Source of the DNA: Paenibacillus sp. FSL H7-0737
Lineage (GTDB): Bacteria > Bacillota > Bacilli > Paenibacillales > Paenibacillaceae
Direction: 5' to 3'
Length of the DNA stretch: 64,000 nucleotides
Assembly (NCBI RefSeq): GCF_000758545.1
Contig: NZ_CP009279.1
Coordinates: 1,116,001-1,180,000 of the forward strand
Positions 29,045 through 37,211 of the stretch are shown here, piece after piece; position 1 is the stretch's first letter; each line of letters begins with the position of its first letter. The translations under genes and the position numbers were made by a program. The notes under the pieces are model-generated. The model ran no database searches and had not been told where the DNA came from. It was given only the letters and a program-made list of their open reading frames with translations.

Positions 29045-29860
29045 TTGAAGCTCAATGATACATTTAGAAAAACACTGATCGCACTCTCGGCAGCAACCTT
29101 GTTAGGAACAGGAGTAGTTGTAAGTGGGGTTGCGCCTGGCTTGTTTCTTTCGGTCGCGGCGGCAGCAGAACAGCAGACTTCAGCATCAACCAATCAGAAT
29201 CCACAAAAGGAATTACAGGCGATCGTAGCAAGCTTGAAGGAAGGTACGCTTTTGGCCTACTACGTACGTGATAAAGTCTCCAATCCACAGGATACGATCA
29301 GCTTCTCCGGCAAAGGATTTGTTTTTAAAGACTACAAATCCTTTGCTGCTAAATTCAAAGCGTTGAAGGGTCCAGCTACTCCACAGCCTGGAAACCTTCC
29401 TAAGGGCTTTGCTCTGGCGACAGCCATCATTTATCCACCGTCTGTAGCAAATGATTCAGAGCTGTATTTGCAATTAGAGCAGGAACTAAAGGCAGCAGCG
29501 GCGGCAGGTGATCCCAACAAACAGTTGTTTAGCAAGATCATCAGCTGGAGCCAGACGAACTTGTCTATGCAGCTGTATGCCAAAGGAAAAGCCAATTTTA
29601 GTATTGTAACTGGAGTGCCGCCCGCCAAACTTCCCGAAGGAGCTGTGCCTTTTGTACGAGCTTCGGAAACTAAGAAAGAACTGACGGTCAACGGTAGGAA
29701 AGTAATTCTTACAACTGATTCGGCTAAAGAAGCGAGTTTCAACACTAAGCTAGTGTGGCTGGATAAATCAGGCGCGATACAATATACCCTTTCAGACAAT
29801 CGGGTCAGTAAACTGACGACAAATGAAATGTTGGCTGTAGCTAAAAGCATGATCAAATAA
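29045..29860 (+). CDS. Secreted paralogue of the anti-sigma sensor domain (1)
   Basis: 271 residues, unrecognised family. An N-terminal signal or anchor segment (about 10-42) precedes a single extracytoplasmic domain. Shared features with the flanking genes are LLAYYVRDKVSNPQD, the Pro-rich LPKGFALATAIIYPP, the ISWSQTNLSMQLYAKG strand, and the end VWLDKSGAIQYTL followed by a KSMIK helix. It lacks the cytoplasmic part of the upstream anti-sigma candidate. The TTG start is preceded by AAGGAGATG. It may compete with, or bind the same ligand as, the anti-sigma sensor; this is inference. Confidence 0.65.
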   Translation: MKLNDTFRKTLIALSAATLLGTGVVVSGVAPGLFLSVAAAAEQQTSASTNQNPQKELQAIVASLKEGTLLAYYVRDKVSNPQDTISFSGKGFVFKDYKSFAAKFKALKGPATPQPGNLPKGFALATAIIYPPSVANDSELYLQLEQELKAAAAAGDPNKQLFSKIISWSQTNLSMQLYAKGKANFSIVTGVPPAKLPEGAVPFVRASETKKELTVNGRKVILTTDSAKEASFNTKLVWLDKSGAIQYTLSDNRVSKLTTNEMLAVAKSMIK

Positions 29861-29889
29861 CCAAGGGGTTAAAGGAGGATATTATAAAG

Positions 29890-30696
29890 ATGATTAAAAA
29901 AAGTGCGGCCATCACGGTTTTGAGCCTGCTACTGTTAATGAGCGCGGTAAGTGGAACAGCAGGCGCAGTGCCTGCAAGGAGCAATAATAAAAGCAAAGGT
30001 ACGGTTCCGGTTGAGCAGAAATCACCACCGGTATCGCCAACGATTAAGGATTTGATTGCCAAAGAATATGCTGTTCCCCTACAAACGGGAGAAATTAAGG
30101 CTCTCTATGTTAATGACAAAAAATCTAATCCAGAGGAAGATTTGAGTGTAAGCTATATGCCATACAGATTCAGCTCTATAAACGAAGCAGCACAGAAGCT
30201 ATCTTCATTAACTGGGAATTCACTCCTGATACCCGTTGCTCTACCAGACGAATATAAGCTGCAGGATGTCGTTTTAAATCCAGTGCTTCCGAAGTTTTTC
30301 AGTACAGAGTATAAAACCCTCAGAGATCAGGTGAAAGCTAAAGCACAAGCTGCTGGTAAAAAAGTGATTTCACAAAGCTTAAAGTGGAGCGATACAGAAA
30401 CCTCTATCACTTATCTGCGAAATGGGGAGAGATTGAATCTAAAATCAGCTCCAGCATATACACTTCCGGAAGGAGTTACTTTAGCGCAGCTGCCTGGTGA
30501 CCAGGATGAAAATTTGACCATCAACGGGGTTGAAGCAGTTTACACGGTGTTTGGTCCTCACCATGGAGATCTAAAAGTCCAGCTTGTATGGTCCAGTGCG
30601 GATGGAAGTATTGATTATACGCTTACGAATACGAAAAATACTGCGCAGACAAAAGCAGAGCTGGAGACCATTGTAACGAGTCTTACAGCGCAATAA
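29890..30696 (+). CDS. Secreted paralogue of the anti-sigma sensor domain (2)
   Basis: 268 residues, same unrecognised domain. A signal peptide (about 1-25, ending SGTAGA) is followed by a short Ser/Lys linker, then IKALYVNDKKSNPEED, LPDEYKLQDVVLNP, STEYKTLRDQVKAKAQAAG, LKWSDTETSITYLRNG and VQLVWSSADGSIDYTL. Order and spacing match the preceding protein. AAAGGAGG precedes the ATG and the gap to the upstream gene is 29 bases, so the two are an operon. A terminator follows. Confidence 0.65.
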   Translation: MIKKSAAITVLSLLLLMSAVSGTAGAVPARSNNKSKGTVPVEQKSPPVSPTIKDLIAKEYAVPLQTGEIKALYVNDKKSNPEEDLSVSYMPYRFSSINEAAQKLSSLTGNSLLIPVALPDEYKLQDVVLNPVLPKFFSTEYKTLRDQVKAKAQAAGKKVISQSLKWSDTETSITYLRNGERLNLKSAPAYTLPEGVTLAQLPGDQDENLTINGVEAVYTVFGPHHGDLKVQLVWSSADGSIDYTLTNTKNTAQTKAELETIVTSLTAQ

Positions 30697-30700
30697 GAAA

Positions 30701-30734
30701 TGTCCTCTCGATAAATTCGGGAGGACGTTTTTTT
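30701..30734 (+). terminator. Terminator after the paralogue pair
   Basis: GTCCTCTCG and CGGGAGGAC pair across ATAAATT and are followed by GTTTTTTT. Confidence 0.85.
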
Positions 30735-30743
30735 GGAAAGGGT

Positions 30744-31691
30744 TTATCCTTTTTGCTCCATAGTGCATGATTCCGGGGGAAGATCTACCCTAGCTTGAGT
30801 AACAGGCTGGCGCAGAGTGCCTGAGGTATTCCATTCCAAAAAATGAACTTTGAAGACAAGCTTCGGTTTTATCCAAAAAGCACCCTTCCCTCGCTGGGGA
30901 TCAGTTGTAAAGGGCATTTGATCTATTTTTAAATGCTGTACCTCTGCAGTTAAGTCGCGTTTATCCTGTACAGTCAATTTTCCTGGCCCGGCATGTCCGA
31001 TATAATGCAAATTCCCTTTATCATCATACAGCCCAAGAAGAAGCGCATTGACGATGCCGTCACGGAAGGTTACACCTCCGGCTACTGCCGTAATATCCGA
31101 AATGATTTTGCGTTTCTGCCAGCGTTTATCTTTTCCACCGGGAGCATAAGTACTGTTGATATCCTTACAGACGATTCCCTCTAAGCTCTGACTCTGAGCG
31201 GCGGCGAATAATTCTGTGGGATCGGTATAACTGGGTACGGCCTGTACGTGGGGATGCGGCAGCAGAATATCGTTTAGCAGCTGCTGCCGTGAGAATAAAG
31301 GCTGATCCATCGTCGATTGGCCATTATAAAACAGAATATCAAAAATCATATAAATGACAGGAACCTGATACCTAACGACGGAAATGGTGGAGCCATTCTT
31401 TAAGCTATCCCTCCGCATAACTTCGTGAAATGAGGGCTTGCCGTCCTTGAGTGCAATGATTTCACCATCAAGAATAACGGAATCAGCCTTGCAATAAGTA
31501 TTTACATCAGTAAGCTCAGGGTATTGCGCTGTACGGTAATTTCCACGTCTGTTAATAAGCTGAGTAGTGCTTCCGTCGTAATAGGACAACATGCGAACGC
31601 CATCCCATTTAATCTGTGCGATCCACTGGTTGCCTGCTGGAAGCTGTCCAGCCAGTATGGGTTCAAAAGGAATAATAGGCTGAAGCTTCAT
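30744..31691 (-). CDS. ATP-dependent DNA ligase, stand-alone (NHEJ)
   Basis: 315 residues. The nucleotidyl-acceptor Lys28 lies in IKWDGVR. Further ligase motifs are LDGEIIAL, IFDILFYNG, SLEGIVCKD and KRWQKRK (motif V region). An OB-fold C terminus follows (AVAGGVTFRDGIVNALLLGLYDD). It seals breaks by AMP transfer. It lies 12 bases after the ku gene on the same strand, an obvious operon. The ATG is preceded at eight bases by GGAGG; an overlapping GTG one codon earlier is possible. Confidence 0.92.
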   Translation of the reverse strand: MKLQPIIPFEPILAGQLPAGNQWIAQIKWDGVRMLSYYDGSTTQLINRRGNYRTAQYPELTDVNTYCKADSVILDGEIIALKDGKPSFHEVMRRDSLKNGSTISVVRYQVPVIYMIFDILFYNGQSTMDQPLFSRQQLLNDILLPHPHVQAVPSYTDPTELFAAAQSQSLEGIVCKDINSTYAPGGKDKRWQKRKIISDITAVAGGVTFRDGIVNALLLGLYDDKGNLHYIGHAGPGKLTVQDKRDLTAEVQHLKIDQMPFTTDPQRGKGAFWIKPKLVFKVHFLEWNTSGTLRQPVTQARVDLPPESCTMEQKG

Positions 31692-31703
31692 CACCAGAGC
31701 CTC

Positions 31704-32672
31704 CTAAGATACGGTTGTTTTACTTTTTGGGCTGCGGCGTTTCGGTTTTGGTGCGATGACTGGAATCGGCCCGGAAGCCTCGTTTTGCTGATCGGCAGGC
31801 TCAGCTGCTGCTTTAGACTTGGCTATTTTTCTTTTGGCAGCCGGAGCCGCTTTAGTTTTTGTTTTCTTAGTATCTGTTAATGAAGGACCCGGATCTGTAG
31901 GGATATGCTGTACAGCCTGAATACTGGCCTGCAATGCTGCCATTAGATCAATTACATTGCTTTCCTGTTTGGCAGGAGCGATATGAAATTCCTCGCCTGC
32001 GATTTTATGTGAGATTAGATCAAGCATACGCTGGCGATAATCATCGGTATATTTTGCCGGATCAAAAGGCGTGGATAGCTGTGAAATGAGCAGCTTGGCC
32101 ATATCCAGCTCTTTATCATTCACTGTCCCTGCTTCGGGCAGGCCAGGCACTTGCGAGACCGGTCGCACTTCATCAGGATAAAAAATAGTCTCGATGGCGA
32201 GGCAATCCTCCAGCACACGAATAGCAGCAAGACTGCTTTTGGAACGAATCGATATTTTGGCGATGCCAATTTTACCAGTTTGACGCATGGCCTCCATAAG
32301 AAGCCGATATGCATTTGTCCCAGCCTGATCCGGAGATAAGTAATAGGTTTTTTGAAAATAAATTGGGTCGATCTCCGTCAGATCAACAAAGTCGAGTATG
32401 GTAATGCTTTTGCTGCTTTCGTCGGTCAATTGATCCAGTTCCTCTTTGTCGAATAGAACAAACTTCCCTTTTTCATATTCATAACCCTTGCCGATTTCTT
32501 CCCAAGCCACCTCTTTGTCACACACCGGACATTTACGTACATACGACAGTGGGCTGCCGCATTCCTTATGGATATAACGCAGAGAAATGTCCTTGTCTTC
32601 CGTAGCGGAGAACATTTTAACCGGAACATGCACTAGCCCGAAGCTGATGGCCCCTTTCCAAACGGTATGCAT
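31704..32672 (-). CDS. ku: Ku DNA end-binding protein
   Basis: 322 residues. The Ku core is evident from HTVWKGAISFGLVHVPVKMFSATEDKDISLRYIHKECG through YYLSPD and MRQTGKIGIAKISIRSK to ISHKIAGEEFH. The pair CPVC resembles bacterial Ku core cysteines. The C-terminal 60 residues are Lys/Ala/Pro-rich, as in other bacterial Ku proteins that bind DNA with their tail. It rings broken ends and recruits ligase and polymerase. AGGAGGCG precedes the ATG. In B. subtilis the ku-ligD genes are expressed in the forespore. Confidence 0.95.
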   Translation of the reverse strand: MHTVWKGAISFGLVHVPVKMFSATEDKDISLRYIHKECGSPLSYVRKCPVCDKEVAWEEIGKGYEYEKGKFVLFDKEELDQLTDESSKSITILDFVDLTEIDPIYFQKTYYLSPDQAGTNAYRLLMEAMRQTGKIGIAKISIRSKSSLAAIRVLEDCLAIETIFYPDEVRPVSQVPGLPEAGTVNDKELDMAKLLISQLSTPFDPAKYTDDYRQRMLDLISHKIAGEEFHIAPAKQESNVIDLMAALQASIQAVQHIPTDPGPSLTDTKKTKTKAAPAAKRKIAKSKAAAEPADQQNEASGPIPVIAPKPKRRSPKSKTTVS

Positions 32673-32709
32673 GAGAAACGCCTCCTGATCTAAGTTATTT
32701 GCTTTGGGT

Positions 32710-32716
32710 TAGTATG
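32710..32716 (-). promoter_or_regulatory. Possible sigma-G-type -10 element before ku
   Basis: On the minus strand CATACTA matches the forespore sigma-G -10 consensus CATnnTA, about 40 bases before the ku start. The -35 region (GGCTA or GCTAG) is a poor match to GHATR, so this rests mainly on the -10 and on the known sigma-G control of ku in Bacillus. Confidence 0.3.
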
Positions 32717-32811
32717 AGGCAGGACAGGCTTTTCTAGCCGGGTGCATTTTTTGTGAAGCATGGGAAAATATAAAATCAGGCTAATAAAGCTGAGGAGGAG
32801 AATACTAAGTC

Positions 32812-32982
32812 ATGGAACCGCGTGGAAACGAGTGGATCGATGCGCTGAGCGAACAGGATATTCCAGCGACAGTTGTGGATTGGGACAGCATTATAGCTCC
32901 ACCGGAAGCAAGTCAGGTCTCGGACTCGGAGAAGCTTGATGCGGAATCAACCCTCGAAGAAACTTCGCCATTAGAATCGTGA
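32812..32982 (+). CDS. Small hypothetical protein, 56 residues, upstream of sspH
   Basis: An acidic small protein starting MEPRGNEWIDALSEQ, with a conserved-looking first half (WIDAL, DIPATVVDWDSIIAP) and a Glu/Ser-rich tail. TGAGGAGGAG lies upstream of the ATG. It is followed 31 bases later by sspH with its own strong site, so the two are probably co-transcribed. I do not recognise a family. Linkage with a spore protein suggests expression late in sporulation. Confidence 0.55.
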   Translation: MEPRGNEWIDALSEQDIPATVVDWDSIIAPPEASQVSDSEKLDAESTLEETSPLES

Positions 32983-33013
32983 GATTTAGAAAAAATAAAG
33001 GAGGAGAACAGTG

Positions 33014-33199
33014 GTGGATGTCAAACGAGCACAGGATATTTATGCTTCTAAAGAGACGGTAAGTGTACATTTGGACGGAGAACCTGTTTGGATTGAGCAT
33101 GTGGATGCACAGAACGGAATGGCTACGGTTCAAGTGGGCTCTCGACCAACGAATACGCATACGGTAGGCGTTGAACGGTTAGAGGAGCAAGATCATTAA
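33014..33199 (+). CDS. sspH: Small acid-soluble spore protein H (minor SASP)
   Basis: About 61 residues. MDVKRAQDIYASKETVSVHLDG followed by PVWIEHVDAQNGMATVQ is the SspH family pattern along its full length. SspH is a forespore-made minor spore protein. The start is GTG; two consecutive GTG codons (33011, 33014) follow AAAGGAGGAG, and the second gives the usual MDVKRAQ beginning. Confidence 0.9.
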   Translation: MDVKRAQDIYASKETVSVHLDGEPVWIEHVDAQNGMATVQVGSRPTNTHTVGVERLEEQDH

Positions 33200-33244
33200 C
33201 AAGGTTTGTTCAAAGAGCTGAGATAAGCTAAATTACACTTTTAT

Positions 33245-33290
33245 AAAAGAGACTCTTTATGCTTATTTTTGCGTAGAGGTCTCTTTTTCT
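33245..33290 (+). terminator. Terminator after sspH
   Basis: AAAAGAGAC-TCT...ATGC pairs with GCGTA-GAG-GTCTCTTTTT. A clear stem with a T run. Confidence 0.8.
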
Positions 33291-33410
33291 ATTGTGGACA
33301 TACTGGCATGGAAGATTGAATTGGGACAGTTGTTGCGATGGATGGAGCATACCGATATAATTAATAGTAATGGTTTTTGGCAGGTATATTTTAAAAGGTG
33401 GTAGTTGTAG

Positions 33411-33893
33411 TTGGACAATACAGACGAAACGGTGTTCACTTACCGTTCTTACAGCCTCCAGGATACGGAGTTGCTTGCAGCTGCTCTAGCTACTGCTTCA
33501 ACGCCAGGGATGATTATCGGCTTGGACGGGGATCTGGGCGCAGGAAAAACAGCATTCTCGCAAGGGTACGCTCGGCATCTCGGCGTAAAGGGGATCGTAA
33601 ACAGTCCTACTTTTACAATTATTAAAGAGTACGAGGGCCGTCTGCCCCTATATCATATGGATGTATATCGGATTTCGCTTCAGGAAGCGGACGAGCTTGG
33701 ACTTGATGAGTATTTCTACGGGCAAGGGGTCTGCTTGGTGGAATGGAGCAGTATTATTACGGATTTAATGCCGCCGCGGCATATGCATATATACATGGAA
33801 ACAGTGGGGCCAGATGAAAGAATGATTACGGTGACCGGAATCGGGGAGCCGTATGGTGAGCTTTGCCGGCAGCTGATCCAGAAGTGGGGTTAA
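33411..33893 (+). CDS. tsaE: tRNA N6-threonylcarbamoyladenosine biosynthesis ATPase TsaE
   Basis: 160 residues. Walker A GDLGAGKTA is followed by VNSPTFTIIKEYEG and LYHMDVYRI, all diagnostic of TsaE, and by CLVEWSSII. It hydrolyses ATP within the TsaB-TsaD-TsaE complex that makes t6A37 on ANN-decoding tRNAs. The start is a TTG with AAAAGGTGG about 11 bases upstream. First gene of a tight four-gene operon. Confidence 0.93.
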   Translation: MDNTDETVFTYRSYSLQDTELLAAALATASTPGMIIGLDGDLGAGKTAFSQGYARHLGVKGIVNSPTFTIIKEYEGRLPLYHMDVYRISLQEADELGLDEYFYGQGVCLVEWSSIITDLMPPRHMHIYMETVGPDERMITVTGIGEPYGELCRQLIQKWG

Positions 33894-33898
33894 GGAAT

Positions 33899-34735
33899 AT
33901 GACGAATCAGAATACAGAGCCGCGCAAGCGGCTTTTAGCGCTGGATACATCAACTGCAGTATTAGGCGTGGCAGTTACAGAGAATGGGGAACTACTGCAT
34001 GAAATAAATGCTTCCGGAGAACGGAATCATTCGGTGCATTTACTCCCGATCATTGAGCAGGCGCTGCAAGCAACAGGAACTACTGCTGCAATGCTGGACG
34101 GGATTTCTGTTGGTGTGGGTCCTGGATCGTATACGGGGACGCGTATCGCAGTTACCGCTGCCAAAACGCTGGCATGGGCATGGGATGTCCCAGTGGTTGG
34201 TATTTCGAGTCTACATGCAGTAGCATGGGGCGGATATCAAACAGCCCTCAAGAATAACGTGATGACCAAAGCGTCGGAACAAACTACCGAGAATAACAGC
34301 TACGGGCCTGATTGGATCATTCCACTAATGGATGCGCGCCGAGGACAGGTGTATTCAGGATTATTCGCAGCTGAGGGAAATAATGCTCCTAGCCGTCTTG
34401 AACCTGATGCCATCCGGCTGATGGCAGATTGGGTGGAGTACTTAGCAGAACGTTTAGGACAGGCTTCAGTCGAAGGCAATAAGCCCGCTGTTCTTTGGTT
34501 TGTTGGGGAGACTGCAGTTCATGGCAGTGAGGATTCGCTTCGTCCATTGAAGGATCTTGGTGTTCCTATTGCAGTTCCTTATGAAATGGAAGGCCGCTGG
34601 ACAGGATTTCTCGGAGAAGCGCGGCTTCAGGTAGAGAAAGATGATATCCATAGCTTGATCCCTAACTATACTCAGATCTCAGAAGCGGAAGCCAATCTGC
34701 GGTTAAGCAGAGAAGGGGGCTTAAAGAAACCATGA
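33899..34735 (+). CDS. tsaB: tRNA threonylcarbamoyladenosine biosynthesis protein TsaB
   Basis: 278 residues. The ASKHA-fold start LLALDTSTAVLGVAVTENG and the motif SVGVGPGSYTGTRIAVTAAKTLAW are typical of TsaB. It scaffolds TsaD and TsaE. The ATG lies six bases after the tsaE stop; an in-frame start 36 bases earlier lies inside tsaE and has no homology. A middle insertion (about 115-140, Asn/Thr-rich) is longer than in B. subtilis. Confidence 0.92.
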   Translation: MTNQNTEPRKRLLALDTSTAVLGVAVTENGELLHEINASGERNHSVHLLPIIEQALQATGTTAAMLDGISVGVGPGSYTGTRIAVTAAKTLAWAWDVPVVGISSLHAVAWGGYQTALKNNVMTKASEQTTENNSYGPDWIIPLMDARRGQVYSGLFAAEGNNAPSRLEPDAIRLMADWVEYLAERLGQASVEGNKPAVLWFVGETAVHGSEDSLRPLKDLGVPIAVPYEMEGRWTGFLGEARLQVEKDDIHSLIPNYTQISEAEANLRLSREGGLKKP

Positions 34736-35256
34736 CGGAAGCGGAATCAATGATAGCTCAAGAGGCTGAACTTGTTTTTCGTTTGATGAAGCTTACGGAT
34801 ATTCCTGACATTCTTATCATTGAACGGGAAGCCTTCACGATGCCTTGGACAGAGGAAGCTTTTCGCAACGAGCTGACGCATAATCATTTTGCAAAATATA
34901 TGGTTATGGAGCTGGCTGGTCATATTATCGGTTATGCCGGTATGTGGGCCATCGTGGATGAGGCGCATGTGACGAATATAGCCCTGCTTGAAGCCTATCG
35001 TGGACGTAAATGGGGCGAGCGTTTGCTCGAAGAGCTGATGAAGACGGCATCTTATGTGGGGATGAAGTCTATTACACTTGAGGTACGGGTATCGAACGAG
35101 GTAGCACAGAATTTATATCGTAAAAAAGGCTTTCGATCTGCTGGCACACGCAAAGGATATTATTCCGATAATCGCGAGGATGCGCTCATTATGTGGGCGG
35201 ATCTGCCAGAGTACGAGGAGCATGGGAATATGGAAGGAAGCGTGGACTTGAAATGA
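34732..35256 (+). CDS. rimI: Ribosomal protein S18-alanine N-acetyltransferase RimI
   Basis: 174 residues. A GNAT fold with the acetyl-CoA loop region AYRGRKWGERLLEELM and the C-terminal NLYRKKGFRSAGTRKGYY. The beginning FRLMKLTDIPDILIIEREAFTMPWTEEAF is RimI-like. It starts in ATGA overlap with tsaB and ends in ATGA overlap with tsaD, so translation of the operon is coupled. Confidence 0.9.
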   Translation: MTEAESMIAQEAELVFRLMKLTDIPDILIIEREAFTMPWTEEAFRNELTHNHFAKYMVMELAGHIIGYAGMWAIVDEAHVTNIALLEAYRGRKWGERLLEELMKTASYVGMKSITLEVRVSNEVAQNLYRKKGFRSAGTRKGYYSDNREDALIMWADLPEYEEHGNMEGSVDLK

Positions 35257-36302
35257 AGACAGAAACGGGCGCAGCTCAGCCTGTACTAATACTTGCTATT
35301 GAGACGAGTTGTGATGAAACGTCAGTGGCTGTGGTCAAAGATGGCTCTGAAGTGTTATCCAATATCATCTCAAGTCAGATTGAGACGCATCGCGCCTTCG
35401 GTGGCGTGGTACCAGAGGTAGCTTCCCGTAAGCATGTGGAAGTAATTACACTGGTGATAGAAGAAGCACTCACTACAGCAGGGGTTACACCAGATCAGTT
35501 GTCGGCGGTGGCGGTTACACAAGGCCCAGGTTTGGTGGGGGCTTTACTTGTCGGGGTAGTAGCTGCCAAGAGCCTTGCCCTCGCATGGGGTAAGCCGCTA
35601 ATTGGCACACATCATATTGCAGGACATATTTATGCTAACCGTTTAGTGGCAGAGTTACAGTATCCATGCATGACACTAGTGGTGTCCGGCGGACATACTG
35701 AACTGGTTCATATGGAGCGGGAGGGTGAGTTTCGAATTATCGGACGCACCCGTGATGATGCCGTAGGCGAAGCATATGATAAAGTGGCACGAGCACTAGG
35801 ATTCCCTTATCCCGGTGGACCTCATGTGGATCGTCTGGCCCGCGAGGCGACTGAGGTTGTACCGTTACCAAGGGTATGGCTGGAGCCGGGTTCTTATGAT
35901 TTTAGCTTCAGTGGCTTAAAGTCGGCTGTGCTGAACGTTGTGAATCAGAGCAAGATGAAGGGTCTCACGCCAGATGTCGCAGGCATTGCCCGCGGGTTCC
36001 AAGAATCTGTGGTTGAGGTGCTGGTGGAAAAAGCGGTACGCGCTGTTAAAGCTAATAGCTCCAAGCAGTTATTGTTGTGTGGAGGTGTTGCTGCTAATGC
36101 TGGCCTGCGCTCGGCTTTGATCTCACGCTGTGAAGCGGAGGGCATTGAGCTTATTATTCCACCTCCGGTTTACTGCACGGATAATGCAGCTATGATTGGA
36201 GCTGCTGCATACGTGAAGTGGCAGCATGATGGCGGTACTCCGCTGGATATGGTTGCAGACCCTGGATTCTCATTGGAACAATGGTCTGTATCCGCCTATT
36301 GA
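35253..36302 (+). CDS. tsaD: tRNA N6-adenosine threonylcarbamoyltransferase TsaD
   Basis: 349 residues. ILAIETSCDETSVAVV begins the ASKHA domain, and the metal ligands are in THHIAGHIYANRL. LVVSGGHTELV and LCGGVAANAGLRSAL are strongly conserved. It transfers the threonylcarbamoyl group to A37 of tRNA. The start is the ATG overlapping the rimI stop. The last codons (TAT TGA) form the -35 of the promoter that drives the next transcript. Confidence 0.95.
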   Translation: MKTETGAAQPVLILAIETSCDETSVAVVKDGSEVLSNIISSQIETHRAFGGVVPEVASRKHVEVITLVIEEALTTAGVTPDQLSAVAVTQGPGLVGALLVGVVAAKSLALAWGKPLIGTHHIAGHIYANRLVAELQYPCMTLVVSGGHTELVHMEREGEFRIIGRTRDDAVGEAYDKVARALGFPYPGGPHVDRLAREATEVVPLPRVWLEPGSYDFSFSGLKSAVLNVVNQSKMKGLTPDVAGIARGFQESVVEVLVEKAVRAVKANSSKQLLLCGGVAANAGLRSALISRCEAEGIELIIPPPVYCTDNAAMIGAAAYVKWQHDGGTPLDMVADPGFSLEQWSVSAY

Positions 36303-36328
36303 CATCATTTGGAGCTAACGAGTATAAT
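36299..36328 (+). promoter_or_regulatory. Near-consensus sigma-A promoter of the leuA T-box transcript
   Basis: TTGACA (36299-36304) and TATAAT (36323-36328) are spaced by 18 bases. The -35 overlaps the tsaD stop codon. Both hexamers are perfect, as expected for a gene controlled by attenuation rather than by initiation. Confidence 0.85.
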
Positions 36329-36334
36329 CAGTTC

Positions 36335-36660
36335 AATTATACAAGGAAACGCGATGAGCGGAAGTAGTAAGGATACTCTGGGATAAGAGAGCTGCGGGTA
36401 GGTGCGACGCAGTCGAAGGGGACCTGAACTCGTCTGGGAGCGGAACGGTGGAAGCATTACCGGCAATTGTCGCCGGAACGTTCGTACACCGTCTACGGGT
36501 AACCTCCGTGAAAGGGTGGTCGAGTATCTAACATACTTGACCGTAGAGTGGATGTTCAATTGGAATCGGCAGTAACTTAACCGGTACAGAGCATCAACAA
36601 GAGTGGTACCGCGAAGGTTAACAGCCTGTCGTCTCTTGAATGAGATGGCAGGCTTTTTTG
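36335..36660 (+). promoter_or_regulatory. T-box leader 1 (leucine type)
   Basis: A tRNA-sensing riboswitch. Stem I parts are seen as AGTAG near 36365, AGAGAGCTGCGGG and GGTGCGACGCAG. The specifier region GAA-CTC-G...GGGAGC points to a Leu codon. The T-box AGAGTGGTACCGCG is at about 36600, followed by the terminator hairpin AGCCTGTCGTCTC / GAGATGGCAGGCT with a T run (36622-36659). Uncharged tRNA-Leu should favour the antiterminator and read-through. Confidence 0.88.
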
Positions 36661-36686
36661 TATGGATTTTGAGTAGTGAGAATGTA

Positions 36687-36692
36687 TATAAT
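36687..36692 (+). promoter_or_regulatory. Possible internal -10 between the two T-boxes
   Basis: A perfect TATAAT with TG four bases upstream lies just after the first terminator and before stem I of the second leader. No fitting -35 is visible, so a second start here is only a possibility. Confidence 0.25.
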
Positions 36693-36699
36693 ACACGCT

Positions 36700-36993
36700 A
36701 AGAACGGGAGTAGTAGGGAATGACGGTGAACAGAGAGCTGCGGGGTGGTGCGACGCAGTCACCGAAAGTCTTGAATCTCGCCCGGGAGCGGAGCGGCGGA
36801 AATAAGAGTACGCTGCCTACGGCTGTCCCCGTTATCGGACCTTTCCAGATATCCTGACTCCCTCAGGATGGACCGGGAAGAAGAGCTGGACGCAGCTTAA
36901 TGGCTTGATTATATGAATAGCCTATGCGTCAAAAAGAGTGGTACCGCGGAGGGGTAACCCGCCGTCTCTTTATTAGAGACGGCGGGTTTTTGC
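36700..36993 (+). promoter_or_regulatory. T-box leader 2 (leucine type), in tandem
   Basis: A second complete T-box: AGTAG, AGAGAGCTGCGGGG, GGTGCGACGCAG, specifier region GAA-T-CTC-G...GGGAGC, T-box AGAGTGGTACCGCGG at about 36935, and terminator CCGCCGTCTCT / AGAGACGGCGG with a T run (36957-36992). The specifier aligns with leader 1 as CTC, with one extra base before it. The remaining 36994-37211 has no further motif that I recognise apart from AGGAGG before leuA. Confidence 0.85.
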
Positions 36994-37211
36994 GTTCTTA
37001 TTGAAGCGACTCAGGTTATGGACTCAGGCGCTATATAAGACGCCAAGAGTGAACCTTCAGCACATTCCAAATTGTGCAGAGGATTCATTCGTATCAGCTG
37101 CCGGCAGCAGTGGGTGGGGAATTTAGCAGGGCCACAAGTCGACGTGTGGATCTGCGCTGAAGCATAGGTTAGGGTAAGGAATCCAATAAGAGGAAAACAG
37201 GAGGAATTCAG

